A stretch of 64,000 nucleotides of DNA from Phycisphaerales bacterium (GCA_029260345.1 JAJDDK010000004.1:310001-374000); one strand, 5' to 3'. Numbered from the stretch's first letter, positions 15,621 through 24,269 are shown. Numbers and translations: made by a program. Notes: generated from the sequence alone by a model not told the origin.

Positions 15621-15652
15621 CACCACCCGTGCTAGCCGCGGGTGGTGTTTTT
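15621..15652 (+). terminator. Rho-independent terminator
   Basis: The stem CACCACCC (15621-15628) pairs with GGGTGGTG (15640-15647), followed by TTTTT. It lies 460 bases beyond the plus-strand lipoprotein stop, with no recognised gene just before it. Confidence 0.8.
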
Positions 15653-15807
15653 CATTGGCGAGACATCGCTTTAGTGATCGTGTGCCACTGCTCTTGAGCA
15701 GTGATTCCGGGAGAAACGGGCGAGACGGTCCGGCCTGCATCCGAGCCTTCGCTTCGCTCAGACGCGGCGTCCGTCGGTGACTGGAAACTCAATTTTCGTG
15801 CTTACGT

Positions 15808-15838
15808 TCAACGCACAGCTCGGAAAGCTGTGCCGCCT
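15808..15838 (-). repeat. Family F repeat copy 2, after the CaCA antiporter stop
   Basis: On the minus strand GGCGGCACAGCTTTCCGAGC starts about a dozen bases after the antiporter stop at 15851. The position and orientation match the other two family F copies. Confidence 0.78.
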
Positions 15839-15850
15839 TGAGCTCTGCAT

Positions 15851-16849
15851 TCACTGCCGCGACAGCGCCGTCACCACCTCATACCCCATGTACCCGAAGT
15901 ACAGGGCCAGCAGCACCGAGCCCTCCACGCGGCTGATCATCCGACCCGACGTCAGACTCATTGGCCACAGAAGCAGGCTCAAGAGCGCCATCATCAGCAG
16001 CGATGACAGCGCCAGTTGCGGCAAGGGCACGGGCGCCACCGTCGATGTCACACCCATCACCAGCAGAATGTTGAACAGGTTTGACCCCACCACATTGCCG
16101 ACGGCGATGTCCACCTGACCCTTGCGAGCCGCGATCAGCGACGTCGCCAGTTCCGGCAGACTCGTCGCGACCGCGACCACCGTCAGGCCGATCAGTTCAT
16201 TGGACATGCCGATGGACGCCGCGATCTGCACCGCGCCCGTCTCCGCGAGCTTGCCGCCACCCAGCAGCAACCCAAGCCCAAACAGAAACAGCATGATCGA
16301 CAAGCCCAGCGGCGTTCGGCGGACGTCGGCCATTTGCTCCTGTTCTTCAATCGAAATGATGCCGTCGCCGACGCCTTCGCTGCGCGACATACGCAGGATG
16401 AACAGAAACACGCCGGCGAAAAGCGTCAGCAGGATCACACCATCGAGCCGCGCCAGCCCCGGCGCGCCGTCATACGCGGGCGGGTTCACATATCCAAGCG
16501 CAATGAATGCAAGCGTCGCGGCGAGCATGAGCGGAATCTCGCGCGTGACCAGCGTCGCTTTGACCTGCATGGGTTTGATCAGCGCCGACAAGCCGAGGAT
16601 CAGCCCGACGTTGGCGATGTTGGACCCGACAATGTTGCCGAAGCTCAGTTCGGTGTTGCCATTGATCGCGGCAACGATGTTCAGCGCCAGTTCCGGCGCG
16701 GAAGTGCCGAAGGCGACGACCGTCAGGCCGATGACGAGCGGCGAGACGCCAAGCCGCCCGGCCAGCGCGATGGCGCCGCGCACCAGCATGTCTCCGCCGA
16801 CGACCAGCAGGACAACTCCGAGCGCGAATATGCCAATGCTTGCGATCAT
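15851..16849 (-). CDS. Calcium/sodium antiporter, CaCA superfamily (YrbG-like)
   Basis: The 332-residue inner-membrane protein has about ten hydrophobic segments and the two inverted alpha repeats that form the ion-binding centre: AFGTSAPELALNIVAA with GNIVGSNIANVGLILG in the first half, and AVATSLPELATSLIAA with GNVVGSNLFNILLVMG in the second. The acidic residue in each PEL motif is the expected cation ligand. A short cytoplasmic loop (EGVGDGIISIEEQEQM) joins the halves. It would exchange Ca2+ or Na+ across the membrane; the exact ion is not shown. It is a single gene, divergent from the next one. Confidence 0.92.
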   Translation of the reverse strand: MIASIGIFALGVVLLVVGGDMLVRGAIALAGRLGVSPLVIGLTVVAFGTSAPELALNIVAAINGNTELSFGNIVGSNIANVGLILGLSALIKPMQVKATLVTREIPLMLAATLAFIALGYVNPPAYDGAPGLARLDGVILLTLFAGVFLFILRMSRSEGVGDGIISIEEQEQMADVRRTPLGLSIMLFLFGLGLLLGGGKLAETGAVQIAASIGMSNELIGLTVVAVATSLPELATSLIAARKGQVDIAVGNVVGSNLFNILLVMGVTSTVAPVPLPQLALSSLLMMALLSLLLWPMSLTSGRMISRVEGSVLLALYFGYMGYEVVTALSRQ

Positions 16850-17019
16850 GGGTGCAAATTCCTCTGGCGCACGACACTAGCGGGTTTATTGGCGATTGCG
16901 TGACCGAAACACGTTCACGGGCGTCATGCAATGGGCGGAGCGTGATTCGGAAGAAGTGAGCGGGCGCCGTTCATTGTTCGAATTGGCGTCGTTTTCTCCC
17001 CACCGGTAGCCTTACACCC

Positions 17020-17925
17020 ATGAGCCAAAACCCCTACCAGCAGAACGAAGACTACGGCTACGGCGGCGATGATTACGACTATCCCGATCCGCCGCGCACG
17101 AGCTTGCTGGCTGTTTTCTCAATCCTGTGCGCTATTCCGTGCGGCTGTATTCCGTTCGTCGGCGCGATCCCGGGTTTGCTCGCAGTCACGCTCGGCGCCG
17201 TGTCGCTCGGATTGATCAAACGATCCAATGGGCGGCTTTCCGGGCGCACGCCGGCGATCACCGGCATCTTCCTCGGGTTGCTGATGGTCGTGATTCATGT
17301 CGCGCTTTCCATCGGCGTCATGCAGGGCTTTACGTACTACCAGAAGACCATGCAGCCGGTCGCGTCAACATTCTTCATGAGCGCCACGCAAGGTGATTTC
17401 ACCAAGGCGCGCAGCGTCCTGACGGCGACGGCCGACGCCGACGTCACGGATGAACAATTCGCCTCGTTCATCGAAGCGATCGAAGTGAATGAGGGCAAGA
17501 TCACCGGCGTCAACGCGAATATCGGTCAGATGTTTGAAAGTTTCGGGACGATCTACTCCGGCTCACGACAGACCACGACCGTCAGTGGAAACCAGGGTTC
17601 CAATGATGCGATGCCCATTCCATTCCGTGTTGATACGGATCAAGGCTCGTTCATTGGCATCGCCATTTTCGATCCCATATCGCTCGGCTCGCCGCAGCCG
17701 AAACTCGTTGATGTGATGGCGCTCCTGCCCGGCCCGCGCGCCGTACTGCTGCGCAACTACGGACCCGGAGCCCTCGAAGCCGCCGCGGCGTTCGGCGCCA
17801 CCGTCGTCACACACGAAGAAGCCATCGAAGGCGCAAAGACGAACGCGCTGCCGCCGGCCGAAGACGCGACGTCCGAAACGCCCGATTCCAACAACGAAGA
17901 AGAATCCGAGGAAAACGAAGGCTGA
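17020..17925 (+). CDS. Hypothetical DUF4190-like membrane protein
   Basis: The 301-residue product has an N-terminal tail rich in Tyr, Asp and Gly (about residues 1-26). It then has two to three membrane segments with SILCAIPCGCIPFVGAIPG, GLLAVTLGAVSLGL and ITGIFLGLLMVVIHVA, a pattern typical of DUF4190 proteins. A soluble domain (about residues 110-265) and a very acidic tail (DSNNEEESEENEG) follow. No catalytic motif is visible. It is convergent with the LptF/G-type permease gene. Confidence 0.72.
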   Translation: MSQNPYQQNEDYGYGGDDYDYPDPPRTSLLAVFSILCAIPCGCIPFVGAIPGLLAVTLGAVSLGLIKRSNGRLSGRTPAITGIFLGLLMVVIHVALSIGVMQGFTYYQKTMQPVASTFFMSATQGDFTKARSVLTATADADVTDEQFASFIEAIEVNEGKITGVNANIGQMFESFGTIYSGSRQTTTVSGNQGSNDAMPIPFRVDTDQGSFIGIAIFDPISLGSPQPKLVDVMALLPGPRAVLLRNYGPGALEAAAAFGATVVTHEEAIEGAKTNALPPAEDATSETPDSNNEEESEENEG

Positions 17926-17932
17926 AACAGCC

Positions 17933-19039
17933 TTACGTCTTCATGCTCGAAAGAGCCGCGATCGCAATCGGCGCCAACACCAGCGGCGGAAAGAACACCG
18001 CCAGCCACACCGGCAAGCCCGGAAGCGGACTCATCACGCCGATCACACTGCCGATCATCGCTATCGCGATCAAGGGCGCTACACGGAACGATCGGGACGC
18101 CATGTTGACCGGTGTGCGCGAGAAGAAGAACGGAATCGCGATAAGCAGCACGCAGAGGTTGCTCAGCATGATCGCAACGCGTCCGAAGCGAATGCGGTTC
18201 AGTCGATCGCGCGTGGTCTTGTCGATGGGGAAGTCCCGCTGTGACAGCGCTGCATTGATCTGCCGCCACGACAGGCTTTGTCCGAACCCAGCGACCTGAC
18301 GCACGAGAATCACGGTCGGCTCAAGATCCGTTTCGATGCGTTCGACCACTTCGCGCTGATTCGAAGCGCCGGGGCGCTCCGCAATGCCGCCGATGAGACG
18401 CCACGCCGTTCCTTCCCAGATCGCTTCATCCGCAGCGATGCGCCGGGTGATGTAGCCCGAGCTGTCGCGCTCCCAAATCGCCACGTTGGTGAGTCGCTGT
18501 TCGGACGGTTCAAAAGTCGTCGCGTTCCACAGCCGCCCAGCGCCATCGCGAAGGAGCGTGACACGAAACGTCTCCAGCTTTCGCTTGCCGATGTCTTTCG
18601 CGTCGCGCGGCAAGAGGTGCGCCACCCGCGGCAGGAAGAACTCCTGATTCGCCGCCTGCGCCGCCAGCACGAGCACCGCCGCCATCGCCATCGGCGCGCT
18701 GAGTCGATGCAAGCTCACGCCGCTGGCCAGAGCCGCGACCAGTTCGCGCTTGCGCACCATGCTCGCGGCGGTGAATCCCGCCGCCATCACGATGACCAGC
18801 CCGCTCAAGTAGCTGAACAATTGCAGCAGCCGCGGGCCCCAGAGATCAATCACCGCCAGTCCCGTCGCCGCCACGATTTTCAATGACGATCCATCCGGAT
18901 CAAGATCCCGTGCTGCCTGAATGAACCGGCGCAGATTCAGGAACACGTCGATCCCGACCACAAACGCAAACAGCACAACGAACAGCGCGATGCAGTTCGC
19001 GAGGTACCGGCGCGCGATGTAGCGATCGAGGCGATTCAT
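17933..19039 (-). CDS. LptF/LptG (YjgP/YjgQ) family permease
   Basis: LptF and LptG are the membrane parts of the ABC machine that moves lipopolysaccharide to the outer membrane. The 368-residue product has the family layout: MNRLDRYIARRYLANCIALF leading into the first membrane segment, FSYLSGLVIVMAAGFTAASM then RKRELVAALASGVSLHRL (segments 2-3), a periplasmic beta-jellyroll region (about residues 120-250), and three closing membrane segments with SNLCVLLIAIPFFFSRT. It occurs alone; the usual partner gene and lptB are not adjacent. I cannot decide between LptF and LptG. Confidence 0.9.
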   Translation of the reverse strand: MNRLDRYIARRYLANCIALFVVLFAFVVGIDVFLNLRRFIQAARDLDPDGSSLKIVAATGLAVIDLWGPRLLQLFSYLSGLVIVMAAGFTAASMVRKRELVAALASGVSLHRLSAPMAMAAVLVLAAQAANQEFFLPRVAHLLPRDAKDIGKRKLETFRVTLLRDGAGRLWNATTFEPSEQRLTNVAIWERDSSGYITRRIAADEAIWEGTAWRLIGGIAERPGASNQREVVERIETDLEPTVILVRQVAGFGQSLSWRQINAALSQRDFPIDKTTRDRLNRIRFGRVAIMLSNLCVLLIAIPFFFSRTPVNMASRSFRVAPLIAIAMIGSVIGVMSPLPGLPVWLAVFFPPLVLAPIAIAALSSMKT

Positions 19040-19076
19040 GCCGCGCCGTCAGCATACCGCCGCGAGCGGCGTTGCC

Positions 19077-19823
19077 TCAGTTCTCCTGCCGCGTGGGCCG
19101 CACGAGAATCTCGTTCACGTTGACATGGGGCGGCGACTCCATGGCGTAGATGATCGCCGCGGCGATGTCCGCGCTCTCCAGCGGGACAAAGTCTTCAGGC
19201 AGGCTGCGGAAGCGCTCCTTCACGCGTTCATCCGTAATCGCGTTCTGAAGCTCCGTGGTTACGAGGCCCGGTGCGATAGTCGTCACGCGGACGCCGCTGG
19301 ACGCCAGCTCCTGCCGCAACCCTTCGGAGAGCGCATGCACGGCGAACTTGGTGGCGCAGTACACCGCGCCGCCGGGGAACACCTTGCGCCCCGCCACGCT
19401 CGACACATTGATGATGTGCCCGGTGCGTCGTTCGATCATCTCTGGCAGCACGGCGCCGACGCCGTAGAGCACACCGTTGATGTTCACATCCACCGTCTGC
19501 GTCCACTCATCAACTTTGCACGCATCCATGAACGACAGCGGCATGATGCCGGCGTTGTTGATCAGGACATCAATGGGGCCGAAGGTTTCCCGCGCCGTGG
19601 CGACCATTCCGTCCACATCAGATCTTGAGGTGACGTCGCACTCGACAGCGATTGCCTTGCCGCCAAGGGTGAGGATCTCTTTGGCGAGCTGATCCAGCCG
19701 ATCGATGCGGCGGGCGACGCAGACGACGTTGGCGCCGCGCTTCCCGAGTTCAACGGCGGTGGCGTACCCGATGCCGCTGCTGGCGCCGGTGACGATGACG
19801 ACTTTGTTCGATAACGCACTCAT
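19077..19823 (-). CDS. Short-chain dehydrogenase/reductase (SDR), classical type
   Basis: The 248-residue Rossmann-fold oxidoreductase has TGASSGIG (12-19) for NAD(P) binding, an arginine pair (RRIDRL) after the second strand that suggests NADP preference, NNAG, a catalytic Ser in NVSSVAG, and YCATK as the catalytic Tyr and Lys. The substrate is not shown. The ATG at 19823 follows GGAGA; the longer in-frame extension does not look coding. It is divergent from lysS. Confidence 0.9.
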   Translation of the reverse strand: MSALSNKVVIVTGASSGIGYATAVELGKRGANVVCVARRIDRLDQLAKEILTLGGKAIAVECDVTSRSDVDGMVATARETFGPIDVLINNAGIMPLSFMDACKVDEWTQTVDVNINGVLYGVGAVLPEMIERRTGHIINVSSVAGRKVFPGGAVYCATKFAVHALSEGLRQELASSGVRVTTIAPGLVTTELQNAITDERVKERFRSLPEDFVPLESADIAAAIIYAMESPPHVNVNEILVRPTRQEN

Positions 19824-19924
19824 GAATCGTTCTCCAAATTCGCGCCGAGCGGCGTCTCCGGGTGAGCACGAAAGTCTATCCCCCAACAGGCGGCCTGCGC
19901 CGGGATCGGTACGATGCGTGTCCA

Positions 19925-21505
19925 ATGCCTGAGACTGAGCCGCAACACGAATCCACGGGTGAACTCGACGTCCATCGCCTGGAAGCCCAGCGTCGCGCCA
20001 ATCGCGATGCAGTCGCCGCACTGGGCCTCGCGCCCTATGGCCAGCGTGAAAAAGACCTCATTTCACTTGCTGAAGCCGCTCGCCAATACGACGAGAATGC
20101 CGACGCCGCATTCAAGGAGCATGGCAAGGAAGAGGGTTTCGCCGATCAGCGTCCGCGCGTGCGCATCGGTGGGCGCATCATGCTGCATCGTGACAACGGC
20201 AAACTGATCTGGTTGAACCTGCGCGACCACACTGGCGACTTGCAGGTCGCGGTGAGCAAGCGCGATTGCGATGAACTTGGTTTTAATCTCGCCAAGGCCA
20301 GCGATCTCGGCGACATTGCGATTGCGGAAGGCCCGCTGGTGAAGACGCGCACGGGTGAGATCACGGTATGGGCGAGTTCGTTGCGCGCGGGTGTGAAGAG
20401 TCTGGCGCCGCCGCCGGAGAAGTGGTCCGGCCTCGCCGATCCCGAGATTCGCTATCGCAAGCGATACATCGATCTCTATACGAATCCCGAAGTGATGCGC
20501 ACGTTTACGTTGCGCAGCCAGATCATCGCTCGCATCCGCCGCTTCTGGGACGAGCGCGGCTTCCTCGAAGTCGAAACCCCCGTCTTGCAGCCTCAACCCG
20601 GCGGCGCCGCGGCGAGACCGTTCAGGAGCCACCTCAACGCGCTGGACATGCGCGTCGTCATGCGCATTGCGACGGAGCTTCATTTGAAGCGACTACTCGT
20701 GGGCGGCATGCCGCGGGTGTACGAGCTTGGGCGCATCTTCAGAAATGAAGGCGTGGACCGGCAGCACAACCCGGAGTTCACGTCGATTGAGGTGTACGAA
20801 GCGTTCGGCGATTGCTGGTCGATGCTCGATCACACCGAATCGCTGATGCGCGGCCTCGCACACTTCATCGCCGTCACCACCGCCGACCCGGACGTCATAA
20901 GCGAAGACATCGACATCCGCGATGTGAAACTGCCGTGGGGCGACATCACGGTGGATTACGGCTCGCCGTTTGCGCGCTTTACGTATTCGGAGCTGTATGA
21001 GAAGGCGCTCGGTTTCCCGATCAGCGATACCAAGCGCGCTCGTGAAGAAGCGAAGAACCGCAAACTCAAGCACGAAGGCCTCGACGACGTGTTCATCATC
21101 AACGAGCTCTTCGAAGAAGTCGCCGAGCCGCTGATCGATCCCGGCAAGCCGACTTTTGTCACGGAATATCCGTCCGCGATTTCGCCATTGACGCGCCCGT
21201 TGCCGGATAAGCCGCAGTTTGCGGGGCGCTGGGACCTCTTCATCGGAGGCATGGAGATCGGCACGTCCTACACCGAACTCAACGACCCCGACATTCAGAT
21301 CGCCAAGTTCCAGGAACAGCTCGCCGGCGCTGACGAGGAAGAGCAGGCCATCCGCACGATGGACGACGACTTCATCGAAGCCCTCAAAGTCGGCATGCCC
21401 CCCGCCGGTGGCCTCGGCCTCGGCGTGGACCGCATCGTCATGCTGATGACGAACAACCGATCGATCCGGGACGTGATCTTGTTCCCGTTCATGCGCCCAA
21501 CTTGA
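19925..21505 (+). CDS. lysS: Lysyl-tRNA synthetase, class II
   Basis: This charges tRNA-Lys. The 526-residue protein has an N-terminal OB-fold anticodon-binding domain (VRIGGRIMLHRDNGKLIWLN, about residues 79-98) and the class II core: motif 1 (RRFWDERGFLEVETPVL), then GGAAARPF, motif 2 (RVYELGRIFRNEGVDRQHNP) and motif 3 (GGLGLGVDRIVMLM). The length is normal for bacterial LysRS. The ATG at 19925 (MPETEPQHE) was chosen over the longer frame, which lacks similarity and a binding site. Its 3' end abuts a family D hairpin. Confidence 0.97.
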   Translation: MPETEPQHESTGELDVHRLEAQRRANRDAVAALGLAPYGQREKDLISLAEAARQYDENADAAFKEHGKEEGFADQRPRVRIGGRIMLHRDNGKLIWLNLRDHTGDLQVAVSKRDCDELGFNLAKASDLGDIAIAEGPLVKTRTGEITVWASSLRAGVKSLAPPPEKWSGLADPEIRYRKRYIDLYTNPEVMRTFTLRSQIIARIRRFWDERGFLEVETPVLQPQPGGAAARPFRSHLNALDMRVVMRIATELHLKRLLVGGMPRVYELGRIFRNEGVDRQHNPEFTSIEVYEAFGDCWSMLDHTESLMRGLAHFIAVTTADPDVISEDIDIRDVKLPWGDITVDYGSPFARFTYSELYEKALGFPISDTKRAREEAKNRKLKHEGLDDVFIINELFEEVAEPLIDPGKPTFVTEYPSAISPLTRPLPDKPQFAGRWDLFIGGMEIGTSYTELNDPDIQIAKFQEQLAGADEEEQAIRTMDDDFIEALKVGMPPAGGLGLGVDRIVMLMTNNRSIRDVILFPFMRPT

Positions 21506-21519
21506 GCGTTCGAAACGAT

Positions 21520-21550
21520 GGTGCCGTGGTCTTGCAAAGCAAGGCCACGA
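21520..21550. repeat. Family D hairpin after lysS
   Basis: GTGGTCTTGC pairs with GCAAGGCCAC around a short loop. Other copies are at 11287-11323, 11498-11532, 24186-24214 and 38738-38769. It starts 15 bases after the lysS stop. Confidence 0.8.
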
Positions 21551-21584
21551 TTGGGCGCTCACATCTCAAAATACATCGCACATG

Positions 21585-21606
21585 CAGGGGGAAGTCTCCC
21601 CCTGCA
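21585..21606. repeat. GCAGGGGGA/TCCCCCTGC hairpin
   Basis: This perfect 9-bp inverted repeat with a four-base spacer is followed by CCCCCTCTTTCGG. It sits in the repeat-filled gap between lysS and the cupin gene. Confidence 0.7.
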
Positions 21607-21643
21607 ACCCCCTCTTTCGGAATACTGAATCGGTCGCTGTCGC

Positions 21644-21674
21644 GGGTGGCATGCCCACGTCCCCGTGGGCATGG
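21644..21674. repeat. Family E repeat copy 1
   Basis: GGTGGCATGCCCACGTCCCC followed by GTGGGCATGG forms a CATGCCCAC/GTGGGCATG hairpin. Other copies are at 30593-30622, 31984-32013 and 39057-39085. Confidence 0.8.
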
Positions 21675-21792
21675 TTACTTGTATTGCCAGCATGAATTCG
21701 GAACCGACGATGCCATCAATTCGAAAAAGTGTTGGCCCCTTCTCCCAGATTCAGCGAGAATGCTTCAAACTCACCACACGAGGAACCTCACC

Positions 21793-22227
21793 ATGCCCGA
21801 CATCGCCGACACCGATCTCAAGCAATTCGTCGAAGGCGGCGACGGCATCTTCGTCATTCGCGGCAGCGACACTTGCCGCGGCTGGAACAACATTCGATAC
21901 AAGGTCGGCATGTCGTCGAAGAACGTCGGCTCGACGAAACTCTCCATGAACGTCGCGACCATCCCGCCCGGCGGCGTGGCGCTGGCCCACATTCACGACG
22001 GTTTCGAACTGATGCTCTACATCTTGCAGGGCAACGTGCGCCACGAATACGGCCCCGGCTGCAAGAAGATCATCGAGAACAAAGCCGGTGATTTCATTTA
22101 CATCGAACCTGGTGTGCCGCACGAAGTGTTCAATATGAGTGATACAGAAGATGTGGTTGCGGTGGTCGCGCGCTCCGACGCGAGCGAATGGGCGAACATT
22201 ATTCCGTATGACAGAGAGAGCGCCTAA
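21793..22227 (+). CDS. Cupin-fold protein, unknown substrate
   Basis: The 144-residue product has a single cupin barrel. Motif 1 is at about residues 58-80 (GGVALAHIHDGFELMLYILQ) and motif 2 is GDFIYIEPGVPHEVFNM (about 99-115). The two His and the Glu of motif 1 and the His of motif 2 are the usual metal ligands. Cupins of this size include isomerases, dioxygenases and sugar-binding regulators, and the substrate cannot be read from the sequence. The ATG at 21793 follows GAGGAACC. A family A repeat begins at the base after the stop codon. Confidence 0.82.
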   Translation: MPDIADTDLKQFVEGGDGIFVIRGSDTCRGWNNIRYKVGMSSKNVGSTKLSMNVATIPPGGVALAHIHDGFELMLYILQGNVRHEYGPGCKKIIENKAGDFIYIEPGVPHEVFNMSDTEDVVAVVARSDASEWANIIPYDRESA

Positions 22228-22341
22228 CCCCTCTCCCCCTGGGAGAGGGTGGCATCGCGACTTGTCGGGATGACGGGTGAGGGCCTGATCTCCCTCTCCC
22301 CCTGGGAGAGGGTGTCGCTGCGAAGCAGTGACGGGTGAGGG
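22228..22341 (+). repeat. Two tandem family A palindromic repeats after the cupin stop
   Basis: The copies are 22228-22283 and 22292-22341. Each opens with CCCTCTCCCCCTGGGAGAGG, has an inner hairpin of different sequence (around CGCGACTTGTCGGG; CGCTGCGAAGCAGTG) and closes with GGGTGAGGG. The first starts directly after the TAA. Confidence 0.88.
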
Positions 22342-22495
22342 TCGGTCGAACTGCGCCACTGTTGGAAGTTGCGATGCGCAATGACGCCGCGCCTGAGCCA
22401 AGCGAAGACGCGGATGGTTGGTTGTGATTGACACGGTCCGATCCGGATCTTCGCTCGCTGGCGCTTACTCAGATCCGGCGTCCTCAGTTTCCACC

Positions 22496-22645
22496 TCCCC
22501 CGCCTCGCGGGGGAGGACACAGGAGGGGGCTACTCCGGCTACATCTTCTTCAGGTCTTGAGCGTGAGCAGCGCCATGAGGCATGTAGAAGTGAGTAGTTC
22601 AGTAGCCCTCCCCTATCCCCTCCCGCAAGGCGGGAGGGGAGGCGA
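22496..22645. repeat. Family B composite repeat, copy 1
   Basis: A left arm (CTCCCCCGCCTCGCGGGGGA, 22496-22516) and a right arm (CCCTCCCCTATCCCCTCCCG and GCGGGAGGGGAGG, 22606-22640) enclose about 90 bases. A homologous composite lies at 27788-27980. Shared words include GCCATGAGGC and TAGCCCTCCCC/GAGCCCTCCCC. Confidence 0.78.
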
Positions 22646-22708
22646 AATGGACCAATTTCGAATGCTCTCGAATGACAGAATGAAACGCCGCATGCAATGC
22701 GCACATAC

Positions 22709-22741
22709 GACCCCGCGCTCGCGCTGGGGGCTCTGATCCCC
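22709..22741 (-). repeat. Family H repeat copy 3, downstream of the TlpA-like gene
   Basis: On the minus strand the TAG of the TlpA-like gene is followed by a period-8 array (GCATCAAC, GCATCAAG, GCAGCTAG, GGATCGAG, GGGATCAG), which runs straight into the family H core AGAGCCCCCAGCGCGAGCG. Confidence 0.75.
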
Positions 22742-22772
22742 TCGATCCCTAGCTGCCTTGATGCGTTGATGC

Positions 22773-24098
22773 CTACTCCGAACCCACAATCCCCTCCGTC
22801 AACGCCTCAAACTCCCGCACCAACTTCACATGCTCCATTTGCGTCGCCGGCCCCGCAAACCCGGAATGAATCGCTTGCACTTTTCCGTCGCGTCCGATCC
22901 AGATCGTTGTCGGGAATGACTTCACCGCGGAGATGTCGGGCAATGTCTTTGACGCCTGCGCCTTGTCGCTTGTGCCGGCGATGACGATCTCCCAGTCGAT
23001 GCCGAATTTTTCTTTGAAGCGCTCCACCTGGCGCTGACTGCGCTCATCATCGCCAGTCACTTCATACGCGAGGCCCAGCACTTCGAGGCCATCTTCGCGA
23101 TAGCGCTCGTACAGATCGCGCAGCACCGGCGTCTCATCATGACAGTTCGGGCACCACGTGCCGAAGATCTGCACAATCACCGGCTTGCCCCGATAGCGCG
23201 GCGTATCAAGCTCCGCCAGATGTAACTTCCCATCGCCGCTGGTCAGCGCGACTTCGCTGAACGGGTCCGGGAGTTTGAATTCCTCGTTCGGTTCGAGCAT
23301 GTGCCCGGTCAGAGTCTCATGCCACCAGTTGCCTGAATAGAAGTCACCCTCGATTGTGCCGTCAGCCGGACTGTGACTCATGTCAATGAGGAAGGCATGG
23401 GCGCCATCGAATACCGACAATCGGAGACTCGGGGGATCTTCAAACGTGTCACCGTAAAAATCCCATGTTCCAGACAGGTATCGATAATCACCCGTCGGCG
23501 TTCGAATGGTTCCGTTTACTTCACGCAGATAGAATTCAGGGCCTGCGACGCGTCGCCCAAAATTGAATACGCCGACCGCGACGCCGCTCTCCTGAAAATT
23601 GATCTTGAATAGTTTCTGATCGTTGCCTTCAGGCCCGTCTTGCATGGTGTATTTGGCGCCGAATTCTGAGAATGTAGCCAGTGGATGAGGTTCTGAAATA
23701 ACCTCCAGGTAAAAACTCATTTGCGCCATGCCGCTGCGTCGCATCTTCGTCCACTGCCCGCGAAACGTGTTCGTCAGATCACGTTCAGCAAAGATGCGCG
23801 AGTCATAATGCGGAAAATCGAGAACGAAGCGCTCCATCCCATCGCTCTGAATCGCGGGCGGCGGGAAGCGTTCGAAATCAACGCGGATGTCCTCATTCCC
23901 ATTGCGAATGACCGCATCGCCTTCGCCATGCGGCAGCCACAACAAGAACGGAATCTCTGTTGCTTCGTTGATCTCGAGACACGCGCGATGCCACTGGCCT
24001 TGCGAGAAGTCGATGTCAGCGGCGACTGCGAGCGGCGCCGCGATGAGCGCGAGCAGCGCCGTCAATACCATTCCGATCACGCTCTTGCTCTTTCTCAT
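22773..24098 (-). CDS. Exported TlpA/ResA-like thioredoxin-domain protein
   Basis: The 441-residue product has a signal peptide (about residues 1-26, MVLTALLALIAAPLAVAAD), a long N-terminal beta-rich domain of unknown function (27-280), and a C-terminal TlpA-type thioredoxin fold (about 285-441). The redox motif is WCPNC (315-319) with the cis-proline in SFPTTIWI. This class reduces disulfides in the periplasm, often for cytochrome maturation or metal handling. The N-terminal domain contains GDYRYLSGTWDF and SPADGTIEGDF, which resemble other planctomycete TlpA fusions. The leader directly upstream of the ATG is a family C repeat that supplies GGGAGAG as binding site. Confidence 0.87.
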   Translation of the reverse strand: MRKSKSVIGMVLTALLALIAAPLAVAADIDFSQGQWHRACLEINEATEIPFLLWLPHGEGDAVIRNGNEDIRVDFERFPPPAIQSDGMERFVLDFPHYDSRIFAERDLTNTFRGQWTKMRRSGMAQMSFYLEVISEPHPLATFSEFGAKYTMQDGPEGNDQKLFKINFQESGVAVGVFNFGRRVAGPEFYLREVNGTIRTPTGDYRYLSGTWDFYGDTFEDPPSLRLSVFDGAHAFLIDMSHSPADGTIEGDFYSGNWWHETLTGHMLEPNEEFKLPDPFSEVALTSGDGKLHLAELDTPRYRGKPVIVQIFGTWCPNCHDETPVLRDLYERYREDGLEVLGLAYEVTGDDERSQRQVERFKEKFGIDWEIVIAGTSDKAQASKTLPDISAVKSFPTTIWIGRDGKVQAIHSGFAGPATQMEHVKLVREFEALTEGIVGSE

Positions 24099-24103
24099 CC
24101 AAT

Positions 24104-24140
24104 CTCTCCCACTCTGCGGCCTTTGCGTCTCTGCGGTGAA
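24104..24140 (-). repeat. Family C repeat (single), forming the 5' leader of the TlpA-like gene
   Basis: On the minus strand it reads TTCACCGCAGAGACGCAAAG, then CCGCAGAGTGGGAGAG, and stops six bases before the start codon at 24098. It is the only copy seen immediately before a start codon. Confidence 0.8.
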
Positions 24141-24185
24141 TCAGATCGACGGGTGAGAACCACATTCCGTTGGAAATGCGCTCAG

Positions 24186-24214
24186 ACGTGGCCTTGGGGC
24201 AAGACCACGGCACC
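24186..24214. repeat. Family D hairpin
   Basis: GTGGCCTTG-GGG-CAAGACCACGG forms a short hairpin with one mismatch, related to the copies at 11287, 11498, 21520 and 38738. Confidence 0.75.
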
Positions 24215-24269
24215 GTCGGAACGGGCGATCACGCGCAGTCGCGCATGCAGGTTGCAAACACATCACCGT

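Larger units (their letters stand above)
15163..15850. other. Long gap with no protein gene; possible untranslated RNA region
   Basis: No frame here has family-like sequence. It contains GT-rich runs (about 15450-15475), several local hairpins (GCAGTGGCCATTGGCGCACTGC around 15483-15504), a strong terminator (15621-15652) and a family F repeat near 15808-15838. A terminator 460 bases beyond the nearest plus-strand stop hints at an independent transcript, but I recognise no RNA family such as 6S, SRP, RNase P or tmRNA. Confidence 0.5.
22228..22772. other. Repeat-filled gap without genes (families A, B, H)
   Basis: No coding frame is supported in these 545 bases between the convergent cupin and TlpA-like genes. 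They hold two family A copies (22228-22341), a family B composite (22496-22645) and a family H copy next to the TlpA-like gene stop. Confidence 0.85.
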
